From contig NZ_JAKKDV010000009.1 in assembly GCF_021728415.1 (NCBI RefSeq), positions 1 to 64,000 on the forward strand: DNA of 64,000 nt. Direction: 5' to 3'. The translations under genes and the position numbers were made by a program. The notes below the pieces were generated by a model. The model saw only the letters and a list, made by a program, of their open reading frames with translations. It searched no databases and had not been told where the DNA came from. Within the stretch, counting starts at the first letter, position 1. Each line of letters opens with the position of its first letter. The DNA is from Flaviramulus multivorans (GTDB lineage Bacteria; Bacteroidota; Bacteroidia; Flavobacteriales; Flavobacteriaceae). Shown in pieces: positions 45,339 to 52,578 of the stretch.

Positions 45339-45480
45339 GCACCACATATATTTAGCTTTAGAAAGCCAAAGAATTCTTAACAATCAAATCTTAAATAATA
45401 AATTTTTATAAATTTACTATACTGATTTTCAATGCTTTAACTAGTACAATAGAAAATATCAATAGTACTATGATAATTTT

Positions 45481-45523
45481 TGTTTAATTTATTTCATAAA
45501 AAGTTAAACATTTTGTACATTTG
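45481..45523 (+). promoter_or_regulatory. Island promoter B: TGTTTAA-N16-TTAAACA operator plus -7 box
   Basis: TGTTTAA (45481-45487), 16 bp, TTAAACA (45504-45510), 5 bp, TACATTTG (45516-45523), a consensus -7 box; the ATG is 25 bp after its T. No -33 TTG is present at the normal distance. Spacing is identical at every step to promoter A at 38243-38285. Confidence 0.78.
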
Positions 45524-45540
45524 AGTGTCAAGATTACTAA

Positions 45541-45969
45541 ATGATATTAAACACAACACATTTTAATAAAGAGTACAAACAGTTGCTAAACGATTTAGTT
45601 GGCATGCCTTTTTCTTTTTTAGAAGCTTTTAAAATGAAAGGTGTCGGATCAAAACGTATGATTATTGAAGATGTGAGTCCAAATTTACAGTTATATATGA
45701 ATCTGGTTTCAGATATTAATTATGCCAACATCGAGTTGCGTAAAAATGGTGTTCTCATTTTCATTAATAAAGGGCTTCAAAATTTTACTTGGGCCATTCC
45801 TTACTATCAATTAGTTATATACAAAACAAATGGTGCAAGCATTCATGCTCAAGGAAGATACATTCACTTTAAAAACAACAAAACTTTTAAAGAGAATAAG
45901 TCCTTTTTTACAAAAATGCTTGATGAAAAGATTAGGTACGATGAAAAGTATAATTTTTTAGGCGTATGA
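45541..45969 (+). CDS. Hypothetical protein, first gene of the second island unit
   Basis: Family not recognised. The 142-aa soluble product has ILNTTHFNKEYKQLLNDLVGMPFSFLEAF at its start, a basic middle (KMKGVGSKRMIIEDVSPN), and a beta-rich end WAIPYYQLVIYKTNGASIHAQGRYIHFKNN resembling a PH-like or bPH strand pattern. There is no signal peptide or membrane segment. It follows promoter B with a predicted leader of about 11 nt, and its stop overlaps the TIGR03643 gene by 4 bp, so it belongs to this unit. Confidence 0.7.
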   Translation: MILNTTHFNKEYKQLLNDLVGMPFSFLEAFKMKGVGSKRMIIEDVSPNLQLYMNLVSDINYANIELRKNGVLIFINKGLQNFTWAIPYYQLVIYKTNGASIHAQGRYIHFKNNKTFKENKSFFTKMLDEKIRYDEKYNFLGV

Positions 45970-46238
45970 ATTTAACCATAAATGAAATTGATAGAATAAT
46001 TGAAATGGCCTGGGAAGACCGAACCACATTTGAAGCCATTAAATATCAATTTAAACTCGATGAGCAACAAGTTATTGAGCTCATGAGAAAAGAATTGAAA
46101 CCAAGTAGTTTCAGGCTTTGGCGAAAACGTGTTCAAGGAAGAAAAACCAAACATGAAAAATTAAGAGTTTTTGAAAAAGGACGATTTAAATGCAGCAGAC
46201 AAAAACAAATTACACACAACAATATTTCAAAACGTTAA
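45966..46238 (+). CDS. TIGR03643 family protein
   Basis: A 90-aa basic protein whose pattern, IDRIIEMAWEDRTTFEAIKYQFKLDEQQVIELMRKELKPSSFRLWRKRV, matches the TIGR03643 family as I remember it. The N-terminal half looks like a helix-turn-helix of the kind found in DNA- or RNA-binding proteins, and the C-terminus is Lys/Arg-rich. The family is a known companion of photolyase/cryptochrome and GTP cyclohydrolase genes in light-response clusters. It overlaps the preceding gene by 4 bp and lies 52 bp before folE. Confidence 0.85.
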   Translation: MNLTINEIDRIIEMAWEDRTTFEAIKYQFKLDEQQVIELMRKELKPSSFRLWRKRVQGRKTKHEKLRVFEKGRFKCSRQKQITHNNISKR

Positions 46239-46242
46239 CAAC

Positions 46243-46276
46243 GTGCTTTGATTGAATTAAAACTTCAAGACAGCAC
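46243..46276 (+). other. Two-part hairpin in the leader of folE
   Basis: GTGCT (46243-46247) pairs with AGCAC (46272-46276), and inside it TTGAA (46252-46256) pairs with TTCAA (46264-46268), with 4- and 3-nt internal loops. It ends 14 bp before the folE ATG. Not a known folate riboswitch; perhaps an mRNA-stability or translation-control element. Confidence 0.35.
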
Positions 46277-46290
46277 ATAAAAAAGAAGCT

Positions 46291-46986
46291 ATGCAAATAG
46301 AAAAATTAATTGCGAAAAAAAATGGTAATAATTTGAATGGTTTCTCATTGGAAGACATTGGAAACGATCATTTATCTACAGGTTTAGAAACACCAATGAA
46401 ACCAGATGCTTTCAAATTATCTGATTCAGAAAAGAAAGAGCGCATTGCTATTTTATTTGAGGAAATTATGGATGTAATGGGCTTAGATTTGAATGATGAT
46501 TCTTTACAAGGAACACCTCATCGAGTTGCTAAAATGTATATTGATGAGATTTTTTCTGGTTTAAATCCAGCCAACAAACCAAAGGTTGCTTTATTTGACA
46601 ACAAGTACCAATACAACCAGATGTTGATTGAAAAAAATATTACGTTTTATTCCAACTGCGAGCATCATTTTGTACCCATAATAGGGAAAGCACATGTGGC
46701 CTACATATCATCAGGGAAAGTTGTTGGACTTTCAAAACTAAACAGAATAGTGCAGTATTTTGCTCAGCGACCACAGGTACAAGAGCGTTTAACCAACCAA
46801 ATTGCAAACGAGTTAAAATCTACCTTAGAAACCGATGATGTTGCAGTAATTATAGATGCCAAACATTTATGTGTGTCATCGAGAGGTATAAAAGACGATA
46901 CATCCTCTACGGTAACGGCGTATTATGGTGGGCAATTTAATATTTCAGAAAAAATAACAGAATTACAGAATTATATAAATAGTTAA
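46291..46986 (+). CDS. folE: GTP cyclohydrolase I
   Basis: FolE converts GTP to dihydroneopterin triphosphate, the entry to folate and pterin synthesis. The 231-aa protein has the type I zinc site: Cys and His in YSNCEHHFVP (near residue 120), a second Cys in HLCVSSRGIKD (near 191), and the conserved GLSKLNRIVQYFAQRPQVQERLT helix. The first 45 residues are a low-complexity extension before the catalytic core. Placed among photolyases, it probably supplies folate or pterin for the photolyase/cryptochrome antenna cofactor (inference). The next small gene follows by 4 bp. Confidence 0.95.
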   Translation: MQIEKLIAKKNGNNLNGFSLEDIGNDHLSTGLETPMKPDAFKLSDSEKKERIAILFEEIMDVMGLDLNDDSLQGTPHRVAKMYIDEIFSGLNPANKPKVALFDNKYQYNQMLIEKNITFYSNCEHHFVPIIGKAHVAYISSGKVVGLSKLNRIVQYFAQRPQVQERLTNQIANELKSTLETDDVAVIIDAKHLCVSSRGIKDDTSSTVTAYYGGQFNISEKITELQNYINS

Positions 46987-46990
46987 TATC

Positions 46991-47215
46991 ATGGATTTAA
47001 TAAACAAAGCATTAGAGTTTGAAAAAAGAAAAATGAAATCTTTATCGACTAGTGACCGTGTTAAAATTTCACGAGAAGCTAAAGCCTTAATATTAGACTT
47101 GAACCAAATTTATAAGGTAAAAAAAGATGAAAAGATAATGGATATCATGAAAAGGTTAACCGTTATAAAGCGAAAAGTTGAAAAACGATTGCGTGGTTTA
47201 CCTTTGAGTGCATAA
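46991..47215 (+). CDS. Small basic hypothetical protein (tandem paralogue 1)
   Basis: A 74-aa Lys/Arg-rich protein, probably all helical (DLINKALEFEKRKMKSLST...MDIMKRLTVIKRKVEKRLRG). I do not recognise it. The next gene but one, at 47351, is a paralogue: both share the INKALEFE / IDKALEFE start, the ILDLNQIYK / ILSLNSVYK segment, MDIMKRLTVIK / MDLMKRLTVIK and the final KVEKRLRG / KIEKRLKG. It begins 4 bp after folE. A role as a nucleic-acid-binding or protein-binding helper is only a guess. Confidence 0.75.
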   Translation: MDLINKALEFEKRKMKSLSTSDRVKISREAKALILDLNQIYKVKKDEKIMDIMKRLTVIKRKVEKRLRGLPLSA

Positions 47216-47227
47216 CGCATTTAAAAA

Positions 47228-47260
47228 GTCTAATTATTAAATTTTACTTAATAAATAGAC
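47228..47260. other. Long imperfect hairpin between the small paralogues
   Basis: GTCTAATTATTAA (47228-47240) and TTAATAAATAGAC (47248-47260) pair along 13 bases with one mismatch, 7-nt loop. On the plus strand no T-run follows; on the minus strand TTTTT follows. Operator, mRNA 3' stabiliser or a weak terminator are possible. Confidence 0.45.
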
Positions 47261-47350
47261 ATTAAAACCATAATTCTCCTAGTTTTTATTATATTGTCAA
47301 ATTGTGAGAAAAACTATATTTCTTATAAAAATTTCAAACATTAAAAATTT

Positions 47351-47566
47351 ATGGAGATTATTGATAAGGCTCTAGAATTTGAGCAACGTAAACACACTTT
47401 CAAAACAACAAGTGAACGTATTGAATCGTCTAGAGAAGTAAAAGACTTAATATTAAGTTTAAATTCTGTTTATAAAAAGAAAAAGGATCCAGAAATAATG
47501 GATTTAATGAAACGATTAACAGTAATTAAACAAAAAATTGAAAAAAGGCTAAAGGGTAGGCCATAA
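47351..47566 (+). CDS. Small basic hypothetical protein (tandem paralogue 2)
   Basis: A 71-aa helical basic protein homologous to the 74-aa product at 46991 (see shared segments there); the KDPEIMDLMKRLTVIKQKIEKRLKG end is nearly identical. Separation by 135 bp and the presence of its own possible promoter (TTG at 47294-47296, 18 bp, TATATTTC at 47315-47322, a weak match) suggest it can be expressed on its own. Unrecognised function; kept in the island with its paralogue. Confidence 0.72.
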   Translation: MEIIDKALEFEQRKHTFKTTSERIESSREVKDLILSLNSVYKKKKDPEIMDLMKRLTVIKQKIEKRLKGRP

Positions 47567-47588
47567 AATAAAGATGCCCTGAAACCAT

Positions 47589-48272
47589 ATGAAAACAATA
47601 ATTGTAATTGGTGGTAGTAAGGGCATTGGAAAAGCCATTATAAAAAAATTACTTACGCACTCCAAAGTAATAAACATAAGTAGAACTAAACCTGAAATAA
47701 GTCATAGTAATTTAACTCACTTTTCTTGCGATGTTACGAAAGATGACCTACCAGATATTGAATCTGCAGAAGGCTTAGTGTATTGCCCTGGTAGCATTAA
47801 TTTAAAGCCCATTTCCAGACTTAGTATTGACGATTTTAAAGATGACTTCGATATTAACGTTTTAGGTGCGGTTAAATCAATTCAAAAGTATTTACCAACA
47901 CTTAAAAACGGTAATTCTTCTGCCATAGTGCTCTTCAGTACTGTAGCTGCAAAGTTGGGTATGCCATTTCACGCTAGTATCGCTACTGCAAAATCTGGTG
48001 TTGAAGGCTTAGTGAAATCATTGGGCGCAGAGCTTGCTCCCAACATTAGAATTAATGCCATTGCCCCTACTGTTACAGATACCGATTTAGCTTCTAAGCT
48101 ATTACGCAACGAAAAAATGATTGAAAACATTACCGAAAGACACCCATTAAAAAAGTTTTTAAATCCCGAGGAAGTTGCTGATATGGCAGAGTTTTTATTA
48201 TCCGATAAAACAGCTTCAATTTCTGGACAAATTTTTGAAATGGATTGTGGGATTGTAAGCTTCAAAATATGA
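47589..48272 (+). CDS. Classical short-chain dehydrogenase/reductase
   Basis: A 227-aa NAD(P)-dependent SDR. The cofactor-binding IIVIGGSKGIGKAIIKKL (GxxxGxG near residue 8-14), the structural segment YCPGSINLKP (near 60; here the usual NNAG is replaced by CPGS), and FSTVAAKLGMPFHASIATAKSG (near 120). The catalytic Tyr-x3-Lys is not in standard form: the usual YxxxK is read here as HASIATAKSG, so the Tyr is replaced by His or Ala. This may mean an altered or lost oxidoreductase activity. It overlaps the GPx gene by 4 bp. Substrate unknown. Confidence 0.85.
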   Translation: MKTIIVIGGSKGIGKAIIKKLLTHSKVINISRTKPEISHSNLTHFSCDVTKDDLPDIESAEGLVYCPGSINLKPISRLSIDDFKDDFDINVLGAVKSIQKYLPTLKNGNSSAIVLFSTVAAKLGMPFHASIATAKSGVEGLVKSLGAELAPNIRINAIAPTVTDTDLASKLLRNEKMIENITERHPLKKFLNPEEVADMAEFLLSDKTASISGQIFEMDCGIVSFKI

Positions 48273-48805
48273 ATCCATTAACAACATTTCTAGCTACTCT
48301 ATTTTCAAAATCAAAACAAATAAAAATGAATGTAAACTCTATTTACGATATTCAAATAAATTCGTTACAAGGAAAACCTATTCAGTTGTCCGAATTTAAA
48401 GGAAAGTATATATTATTTGTAAATGTTGCTTCAGAATGTGGTTTTACACCACAATATAAAGCTATGCAAGAACTTCATGAAGCTTATAAAGATAAACTCC
48501 AAGTTATAGGAGTTCCTTGTAATCAGTTTGGTGGTCAAGAACCTGGTGATAGTGATACTATAAAATCGTTTTGTGAAGTCAATTACGGAGTAACTTTTTT
48601 AATTACTGAAAAAATTGATGTAAAAGGAAAAAATCAACATCCGCTATACACTTGGTTGACTCAAAAAATAAATAATGGAAGTATTAATTCTGAGGTAAAA
48701 TGGAATTTTCAAAAATATTTAGTGGATACAAATGGTAATTTAATTAACTATTATTTATCATCAACAAATCCTTTAAGTCAAAAAATAATTAAACACTTAA
48801 AATAA
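48269..48805 (+). CDS. Glutathione peroxidase-family thiol peroxidase
   Basis: A 178-aa peroxide-reducing enzyme. The active-site Cys is in FVNVASECGFTPQYK (near residue 54; Cys rather than selenocysteine), with the catalytic Gln in GVPCNQFGGQEPG (near 88) and Trp in VKWNFQKYLVD (near 149). Bacterial GPx-like enzymes usually use thioredoxin or another thiol; with BshB1 present, bacillithiol is also conceivable. Start: ATG at 48269 overlaps the SDR stop (ATGA), so eight earlier residues of the open frame are not used. A weak N-terminal hydrophobic stretch (LTTFLATLF) is visible. Confidence 0.92.
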   Translation: MNPLTTFLATLFSKSKQIKMNVNSIYDIQINSLQGKPIQLSEFKGKYILFVNVASECGFTPQYKAMQELHEAYKDKLQVIGVPCNQFGGQEPGDSDTIKSFCEVNYGVTFLITEKIDVKGKNQHPLYTWLTQKINNGSINSEVKWNFQKYLVDTNGNLINYYLSSTNPLSQKIIKHLK

Positions 48806-48810
48806 TTGCT

Positions 48811-48987
48811 ATGTTCTCATTATTTAAAAAGAAATCAAAAAAAGAAAAATTAGAAGCAAAATTTAAAAAACTTATGGCTGAATGGCATAGGTTATCATCT
48901 GTAAACAGAGCTGCTAGCGACCAAAAATATGCCGAAGCTCAATTAATTGCTCAACAAATTAGTTCATTAAAACATGACACTTTTTAA
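48811..48987 (+). CDS. Lacal_2735-type small protein (58 aa)
   Basis: A 58-residue helical, Lys-rich ORF: MFSLFKKKSKKEKLEAKFKKLMAEWHRLS, then SVNRAASDQKYAEAQLIAQQISSLKHD. The LFKKKS start and the NRAASDQKYAEA segment match the family I know as Lacal_2735, widespread in Flavobacteriia and of unknown function. It starts 5 bp after the GPx stop, and its end overlaps the TspO start by 14 bp. A coiled-coil or nucleic-acid-binding helper is possible. Confidence 0.8.
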   Translation: MFSLFKKKSKKEKLEAKFKKLMAEWHRLSSVNRAASDQKYAEAQLIAQQISSLKHDTF

Positions 48988-49435
48988 ATACATCATTGTA
49001 TTTTTAATATTAAATTTTGGAGCACTTGCAATAGGGAGTTGGCTTATGGCTAACGGACCACAAACAGATTGGTACCAAAGTCTTAATAAAGCCCCTTGGA
49101 CACCTCCAGGATGGGTTTTCGGTTTCGCATGGACAAGTATTATGATTTGTTTTTCAATCTATATGGCATATTTGTATAAGCAAATCAACAAGACCAGTGT
49201 TATTATTTTATTCGTAGTTCAATTTTTATTAAACGTTATTTGGAATTACATCTTTTTCAATCAGCATCTAGTTGGTTTAGGTTTTACTACAATTGTGTTG
49301 TTAACCGTTGTAGTTGCTGTTTTTACAATAAAATACATTGGCAAAATGGGCCTACTAACCCTTTTGATACTCCCCTATTTAATTTGGCTTTGCATTGCTT
49401 CATCTTTAAATGCCTACATTTTACTCAATAACTAA
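48974..49435 (+). CDS. TspO/MBR-family protein
   Basis: TspO is a five-helix inner/outer-membrane protein binding porphyrins and sterol-like ligands; in bacteria it answers to light or stress and can break down protoporphyrin. The 153-aa product has five hydrophobic segments and the family's KAPWTPPGWVFG segment (near residue 37), then WNYIFFNQHLVGLGFTTI (near 91), with Trp and Asn residues of the ligand pocket. It overlaps the Lacal_2735-type gene by 14 bp, and its stop lies only 1 bp before the SRPBCC start. Porphyrins are photosensitisers, so presence among photolyases is coherent. Confidence 0.9.
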   Translation: MTLFKYIIVFLILNFGALAIGSWLMANGPQTDWYQSLNKAPWTPPGWVFGFAWTSIMICFSIYMAYLYKQINKTSVIILFVVQFLLNVIWNYIFFNQHLVGLGFTTIVLLTVVVAVFTIKYIGKMGLLTLLILPYLIWLCIASSLNAYILLNN

Positions 49436-49436
49436 C

Positions 49437-49904
49437 ATGAAAATTTACAGACTACATAAAAAGCAAAATTTGCCAATAACTATAAATCAGGCTTGGGATT
49501 TTCTTTCAGACCCTAAAAATTTAAAAACAATTACACCTGATTATATGGGCTTTAATATTTTATCTGGTGCTGATAGGCCGATGTATGCAGGTCAAATAAT
49601 TCAATATATTGTAACGCCTGTTTTAGGAATTAAAACCAAATGGGTTACTGAAATTACCCATGTTATTGACAAGCACTATTTTGTTGATGAGCAACGTTTT
49701 GGTCCTTACGCTTTATGGCATCATAAACATTTTATAAAACAAATAGATGGTGGTGTAGAAATGGAAGATATTATCGATTATAAGATCCCTTTTGGTATTT
49801 TAGGGCAATTGGCACATCCTATTTTAGTAAAACCAAAACTAGAAGAAATATTTAATTATAGAACAAACAAGCTTGAAGAGTTATTTGGCAAATATTCAAA
49901 ATAA
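49437..49904 (+). CDS. SRPBCC family (START-like) protein
   Basis: A 155-aa protein with a START/Bet v1-like ligand-binding fold. It shows KIYRLHKKQNLPITINQAWDFLSDPKNLKTITPDYMGFNIL (family start with W-x-F-x-D-x-x-N-L), VTPVLGIKTKWVTEITHV (strands), and RFGPYALWHHKHFIKQIDGGVEMEDIIDYKIPFGILG. The family acts on lipids or hydrophobic compounds; in light-response clusters it lies next to photolyases. The frame is open 27 bp further upstream, but the ATG at 49437 directly after the TspO stop is chosen. The photolyase gene follows by 2 bp. Confidence 0.87.
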   Translation: MKIYRLHKKQNLPITINQAWDFLSDPKNLKTITPDYMGFNILSGADRPMYAGQIIQYIVTPVLGIKTKWVTEITHVIDKHYFVDEQRFGPYALWHHKHFIKQIDGGVEMEDIIDYKIPFGILGQLAHPILVKPKLEEIFNYRTNKLEELFGKYSK

Positions 49905-49906
49905 AA

Positions 49907-51211
49907 ATGAATAAACCTGTAAACATATTTTGGTTTCGACGTGATTTACGATTGGATGATAACCTAGGTTTTTTTGAAGCATTAAAGGGTGATTATCCCG
50001 TATTGCCAATTTTTATTTTTGACTCTGAGATTCTAGAAAAACTACCGAAGGACGATGCCCGTGTTACTTTTATTTTCAACACTCTTCAGAAAATGCGTAA
50101 CACACTACAAGAAGAGCACAATAGTAGTATTGCCATGTTCTACGGAAAACCAATTGATATTTTTAAACAATTAGTTAAAGATTACCATATAAAATCGGTT
50201 TGCACCAACCATGATTATGAACCTTATGCAAGAGAACGTGATTCTGAAGTAAAAGATTTATTATCAAAACATGATATTGAATTTTTAACTTTTAAAGATC
50301 AAGTTATTTTTGAAAAAGATGAAGTTGTAAAAGGAGATGGAACACCTTATGTGGTTTATACACCTTACATGAAAGTTTGGAAAGAGAAATTCAAATCATA
50401 TGATTTACAAATCTATTATACAAACAGTCACCTTGACAACCTCATTGAGCATTCAAGGTTACCTAATCTAAGTTTATCTGACATAGGGTTTACAAAATCT
50501 AATCAAAAAATATCTGATTATACAGTTACACCAACACTTATTCAAGAATACGAAGCTACCAGAAATTTTCCCGCCAAAGATGCCACTTCTAGATTAGGAC
50601 CACATCTGCGTTTTGGTACCGTTAGTATTCGGAAAATGATAAAAAAAGCCATCGCTGAAAAAAATGAAATATTTTGGCAAGAGCTAATATGGAGAGAATT
50701 TTTTATGTGTATCCTATGGCATTTTCCTCATACTGCAACCGAGTCGTTTAAACCAAAATACGACCGCATTGAATGGCGTAATAATGAAACCGAATTTAAA
50801 TTGTGGTGCGAAGGTAAAACAGGATATCCGTTGGTGGATGCTGGAATGATACAATTAAACCAAACAGGTTTTATGCATAACAGGGTTCGTATGTTGGTTG
50901 GTAGTTTTTTATGTAAACATTTGCTTATCGATTGGCGTTGGGGTGAAGCCTATTTTGCTGAAAAACTGCACGATTACGAAATGGCTAGCAATATTGGTAA
51001 CTGGCAGTGGGTGGCCGGAAGTGGTGTAGATGCTGCGCCCTATTTTAGAATTTTTAATCCCACAACTCAAATTGAGAAATTTGATAAAAATTTAGAATAC
51101 ATTAAACAATGGGTTCCAGATTTTCAGGAACAGAGTTATCCTGCTGAAATAGTTGATCATAAAATGGCGAGAGAACGTTGTTTACAGGTTTATAAAGAAG
51201 CCCTGAATTGA
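49907..51211 (+). CDS. phrB: Class I CPD deoxyribodipyrimidine photolyase
   Basis: A 434-aa DNA repair flavoprotein reversing cyclobutane pyrimidine dimers with blue light. The antenna domain starts NIFWFRRDLRLDDNLG; the FAD and DNA-binding domain has WQELIWREFFMCILWHFP (near residue 255), CEGKTGYPLVDAGMIQLNQTGFMHNRVRMLVGSFL (near 303), DWRWGEAYFAEKLHDYEMASNIGNWQWVAGSGVDAAPYFRIFNP (near 343). The conserved Trp triad for electron transfer lies in these segments. The N-terminal antenna domain is usually loaded with MTHF or 8-HDF. It closes the island and converges on murA with a 50-bp gap. Confidence 0.95.
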   Translation: MNKPVNIFWFRRDLRLDDNLGFFEALKGDYPVLPIFIFDSEILEKLPKDDARVTFIFNTLQKMRNTLQEEHNSSIAMFYGKPIDIFKQLVKDYHIKSVCTNHDYEPYARERDSEVKDLLSKHDIEFLTFKDQVIFEKDEVVKGDGTPYVVYTPYMKVWKEKFKSYDLQIYYTNSHLDNLIEHSRLPNLSLSDIGFTKSNQKISDYTVTPTLIQEYEATRNFPAKDATSRLGPHLRFGTVSIRKMIKKAIAEKNEIFWQELIWREFFMCILWHFPHTATESFKPKYDRIEWRNNETEFKLWCEGKTGYPLVDAGMIQLNQTGFMHNRVRMLVGSFLCKHLLIDWRWGEAYFAEKLHDYEMASNIGNWQWVAGSGVDAAPYFRIFNPTTQIEKFDKNLEYIKQWVPDFQEQSYPAEIVDHKMARERCLQVYKEALN

Positions 51212-51261
51212 ATAATACCTCAGATTATAATAAACATTCTGTTAAAATTAAATAGAAAAAA

Positions 51262-52572
51262 CTACTCTATTCTTTCAATTTTAGCCCCAATAGCACGTAA
51301 ACGTTCATCAATATTTTCGTAACCTCTATCAATTTGCTCAATGTTTTGGATGCTAGAAGTTCCTTTTGCAGATAAGGCTGCAATAAGTAATGAAACTCCA
51401 GCGCGAATATCAGGCGAAGTCATAGTAGTTGCTTTTAAAGTAGATTTAAAATCGTGACCAATAACGGTTGCTCTGTGTGGATCGCACAAAATAATTTTTG
51501 CGCCCATATCAATCAACTTATCTACGAAGAATAAACGGCTTTCAAACATTTTTTGGTGAATCAAAACACTACCTTTAGCCTGCGTAGCAACAACCAAAAT
51601 AATGCTCAACAAATCCGGTGTAAACCCAGGCCACGGTGCATCAGAAATAGTTAAGATAGAACCATCTATAAAGTTTTGGATTTCGTAACCGTCAGTATGC
51701 GCAGGAATATGAATATCGTCTCCGCGTTTTTCAACAGTAATACCTAACTTTCTAAAAACGTTTGGGATAACGCCTAAATCATTCCAACTTACATTGGTAA
51801 TGGTAAGTTCACTTTTAGTCATAGCTGCTAAACCAATCCAACTACCAATTTCAATCATGTCTGGAAGCATTGTATGATCGGTACCTCCTAAACTTTCAAC
51901 ACCATCTATAATCAGCATATTAGAACCAACGCCACTAATTTTGGCGCCCATTCTATTCAGCATTTTACATAGTTGTTGCAAATAGGGCTCGCAAGCTGCA
52001 TTATAAATTGTTGTTTGTCCTTCTGCTAAAACTGCTGCCATTACAATATTAGCAGTACCAGTTACCGAAGCCTCTTCAAGAAGCATATAAGTACCTTTTA
52101 GCCTTTTGGCTTCTACACCATAAAACTGTTCTTCTCTACTATAGCCAAATTTTGCCCCAAGTTTTATGAGACCATCAAAATGAGTATCTAAGCGGCGACG
52201 TCCAATTTTATCTCCACCTGGTTTTGGGATATATCCTTTACCAAAGCGAGCTAATAACGGACCAACAATCATGATAGAACCGCGTAAACCACGCCCATCA
52301 ACTTTAAATTCGTCTGATTCTAAATATTTTAAATTTATGTCGTCTGCTTGAAAGGTGTAAGTACCTTTTGATAGTTTTTCAATTTTAACACCTAGTTTTT
52401 TAAGTAAACTAATAAGCTTGTTAACATCAACAATATCAGGGATATTATGAATGGTTATTAACTCTGGTGTTAGCAAAACAGCACATAAAATTTGTAATGC
52501 TTCATTTTTGGCACCCTGTGGTTGTATGCTCCCTTTTAATTGGTGACCACCTTCAATTTTAAATGTTCCCAT
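51262..52572 (-). CDS. murA: UDP-N-acetylglucosamine 1-carboxyvinyltransferase
   Basis: MurA transfers enolpyruvate from PEP to UDP-GlcNAc, the first committed step of peptidoglycan synthesis. The 436-aa EPSP-synthase fold protein has KIEGGHQLKGSIQPQGAKNEAL (N-terminus with the Lys-Asn substrate pair), DGRGLRGSIMIVGPLLARFG (near residue 92), GGDKIGRRRLDTHFDGL (near 119) and GWxxxD-type APWPGFTPDLLSIILV (near 313). The position normally held by the fosfomycin-reactive Cys (in the GCAIG/R segment) reads PKPGGDKIGRRRL: Cys is replaced by Gly or Asp. Bacteroidetes MurA enzymes usually have Asp at this site, which confers natural fosfomycin resistance. Downstream of the DUF4290 gene by 6 bp. Confidence 0.95.
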   Translation of the reverse strand: MGTFKIEGGHQLKGSIQPQGAKNEALQILCAVLLTPELITIHNIPDIVDVNKLISLLKKLGVKIEKLSKGTYTFQADDINLKYLESDEFKVDGRGLRGSIMIVGPLLARFGKGYIPKPGGDKIGRRRLDTHFDGLIKLGAKFGYSREEQFYGVEAKRLKGTYMLLEEASVTGTANIVMAAVLAEGQTTIYNAACEPYLQQLCKMLNRMGAKISGVGSNMLIIDGVESLGGTDHTMLPDMIEIGSWIGLAAMTKSELTITNVSWNDLGVIPNVFRKLGITVEKRGDDIHIPAHTDGYEIQNFIDGSILTISDAPWPGFTPDLLSIILVVATQAKGSVLIHQKMFESRLFFVDKLIDMGAKIILCDPHRATVIGHDFKSTLKATTMTSPDIRAGVSLLIAALSAKGTSSIQNIEQIDRGYENIDERLRAIGAKIERIE

Positions 52573-52578
52573 GCGGTG

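Noticed and set aside
46243-46276. Tetrahydrofolate riboswitch before folE
   Set aside because: The size and loops do not match the known THF riboswitch, which is not expected in Bacteroidetes; kept only as an unnamed hairpin.
49240-49431. 63-codon frame inside tspO
   Set aside because: Out-of-frame shadow of the TspO gene, Cys/Phe-rich by chance.
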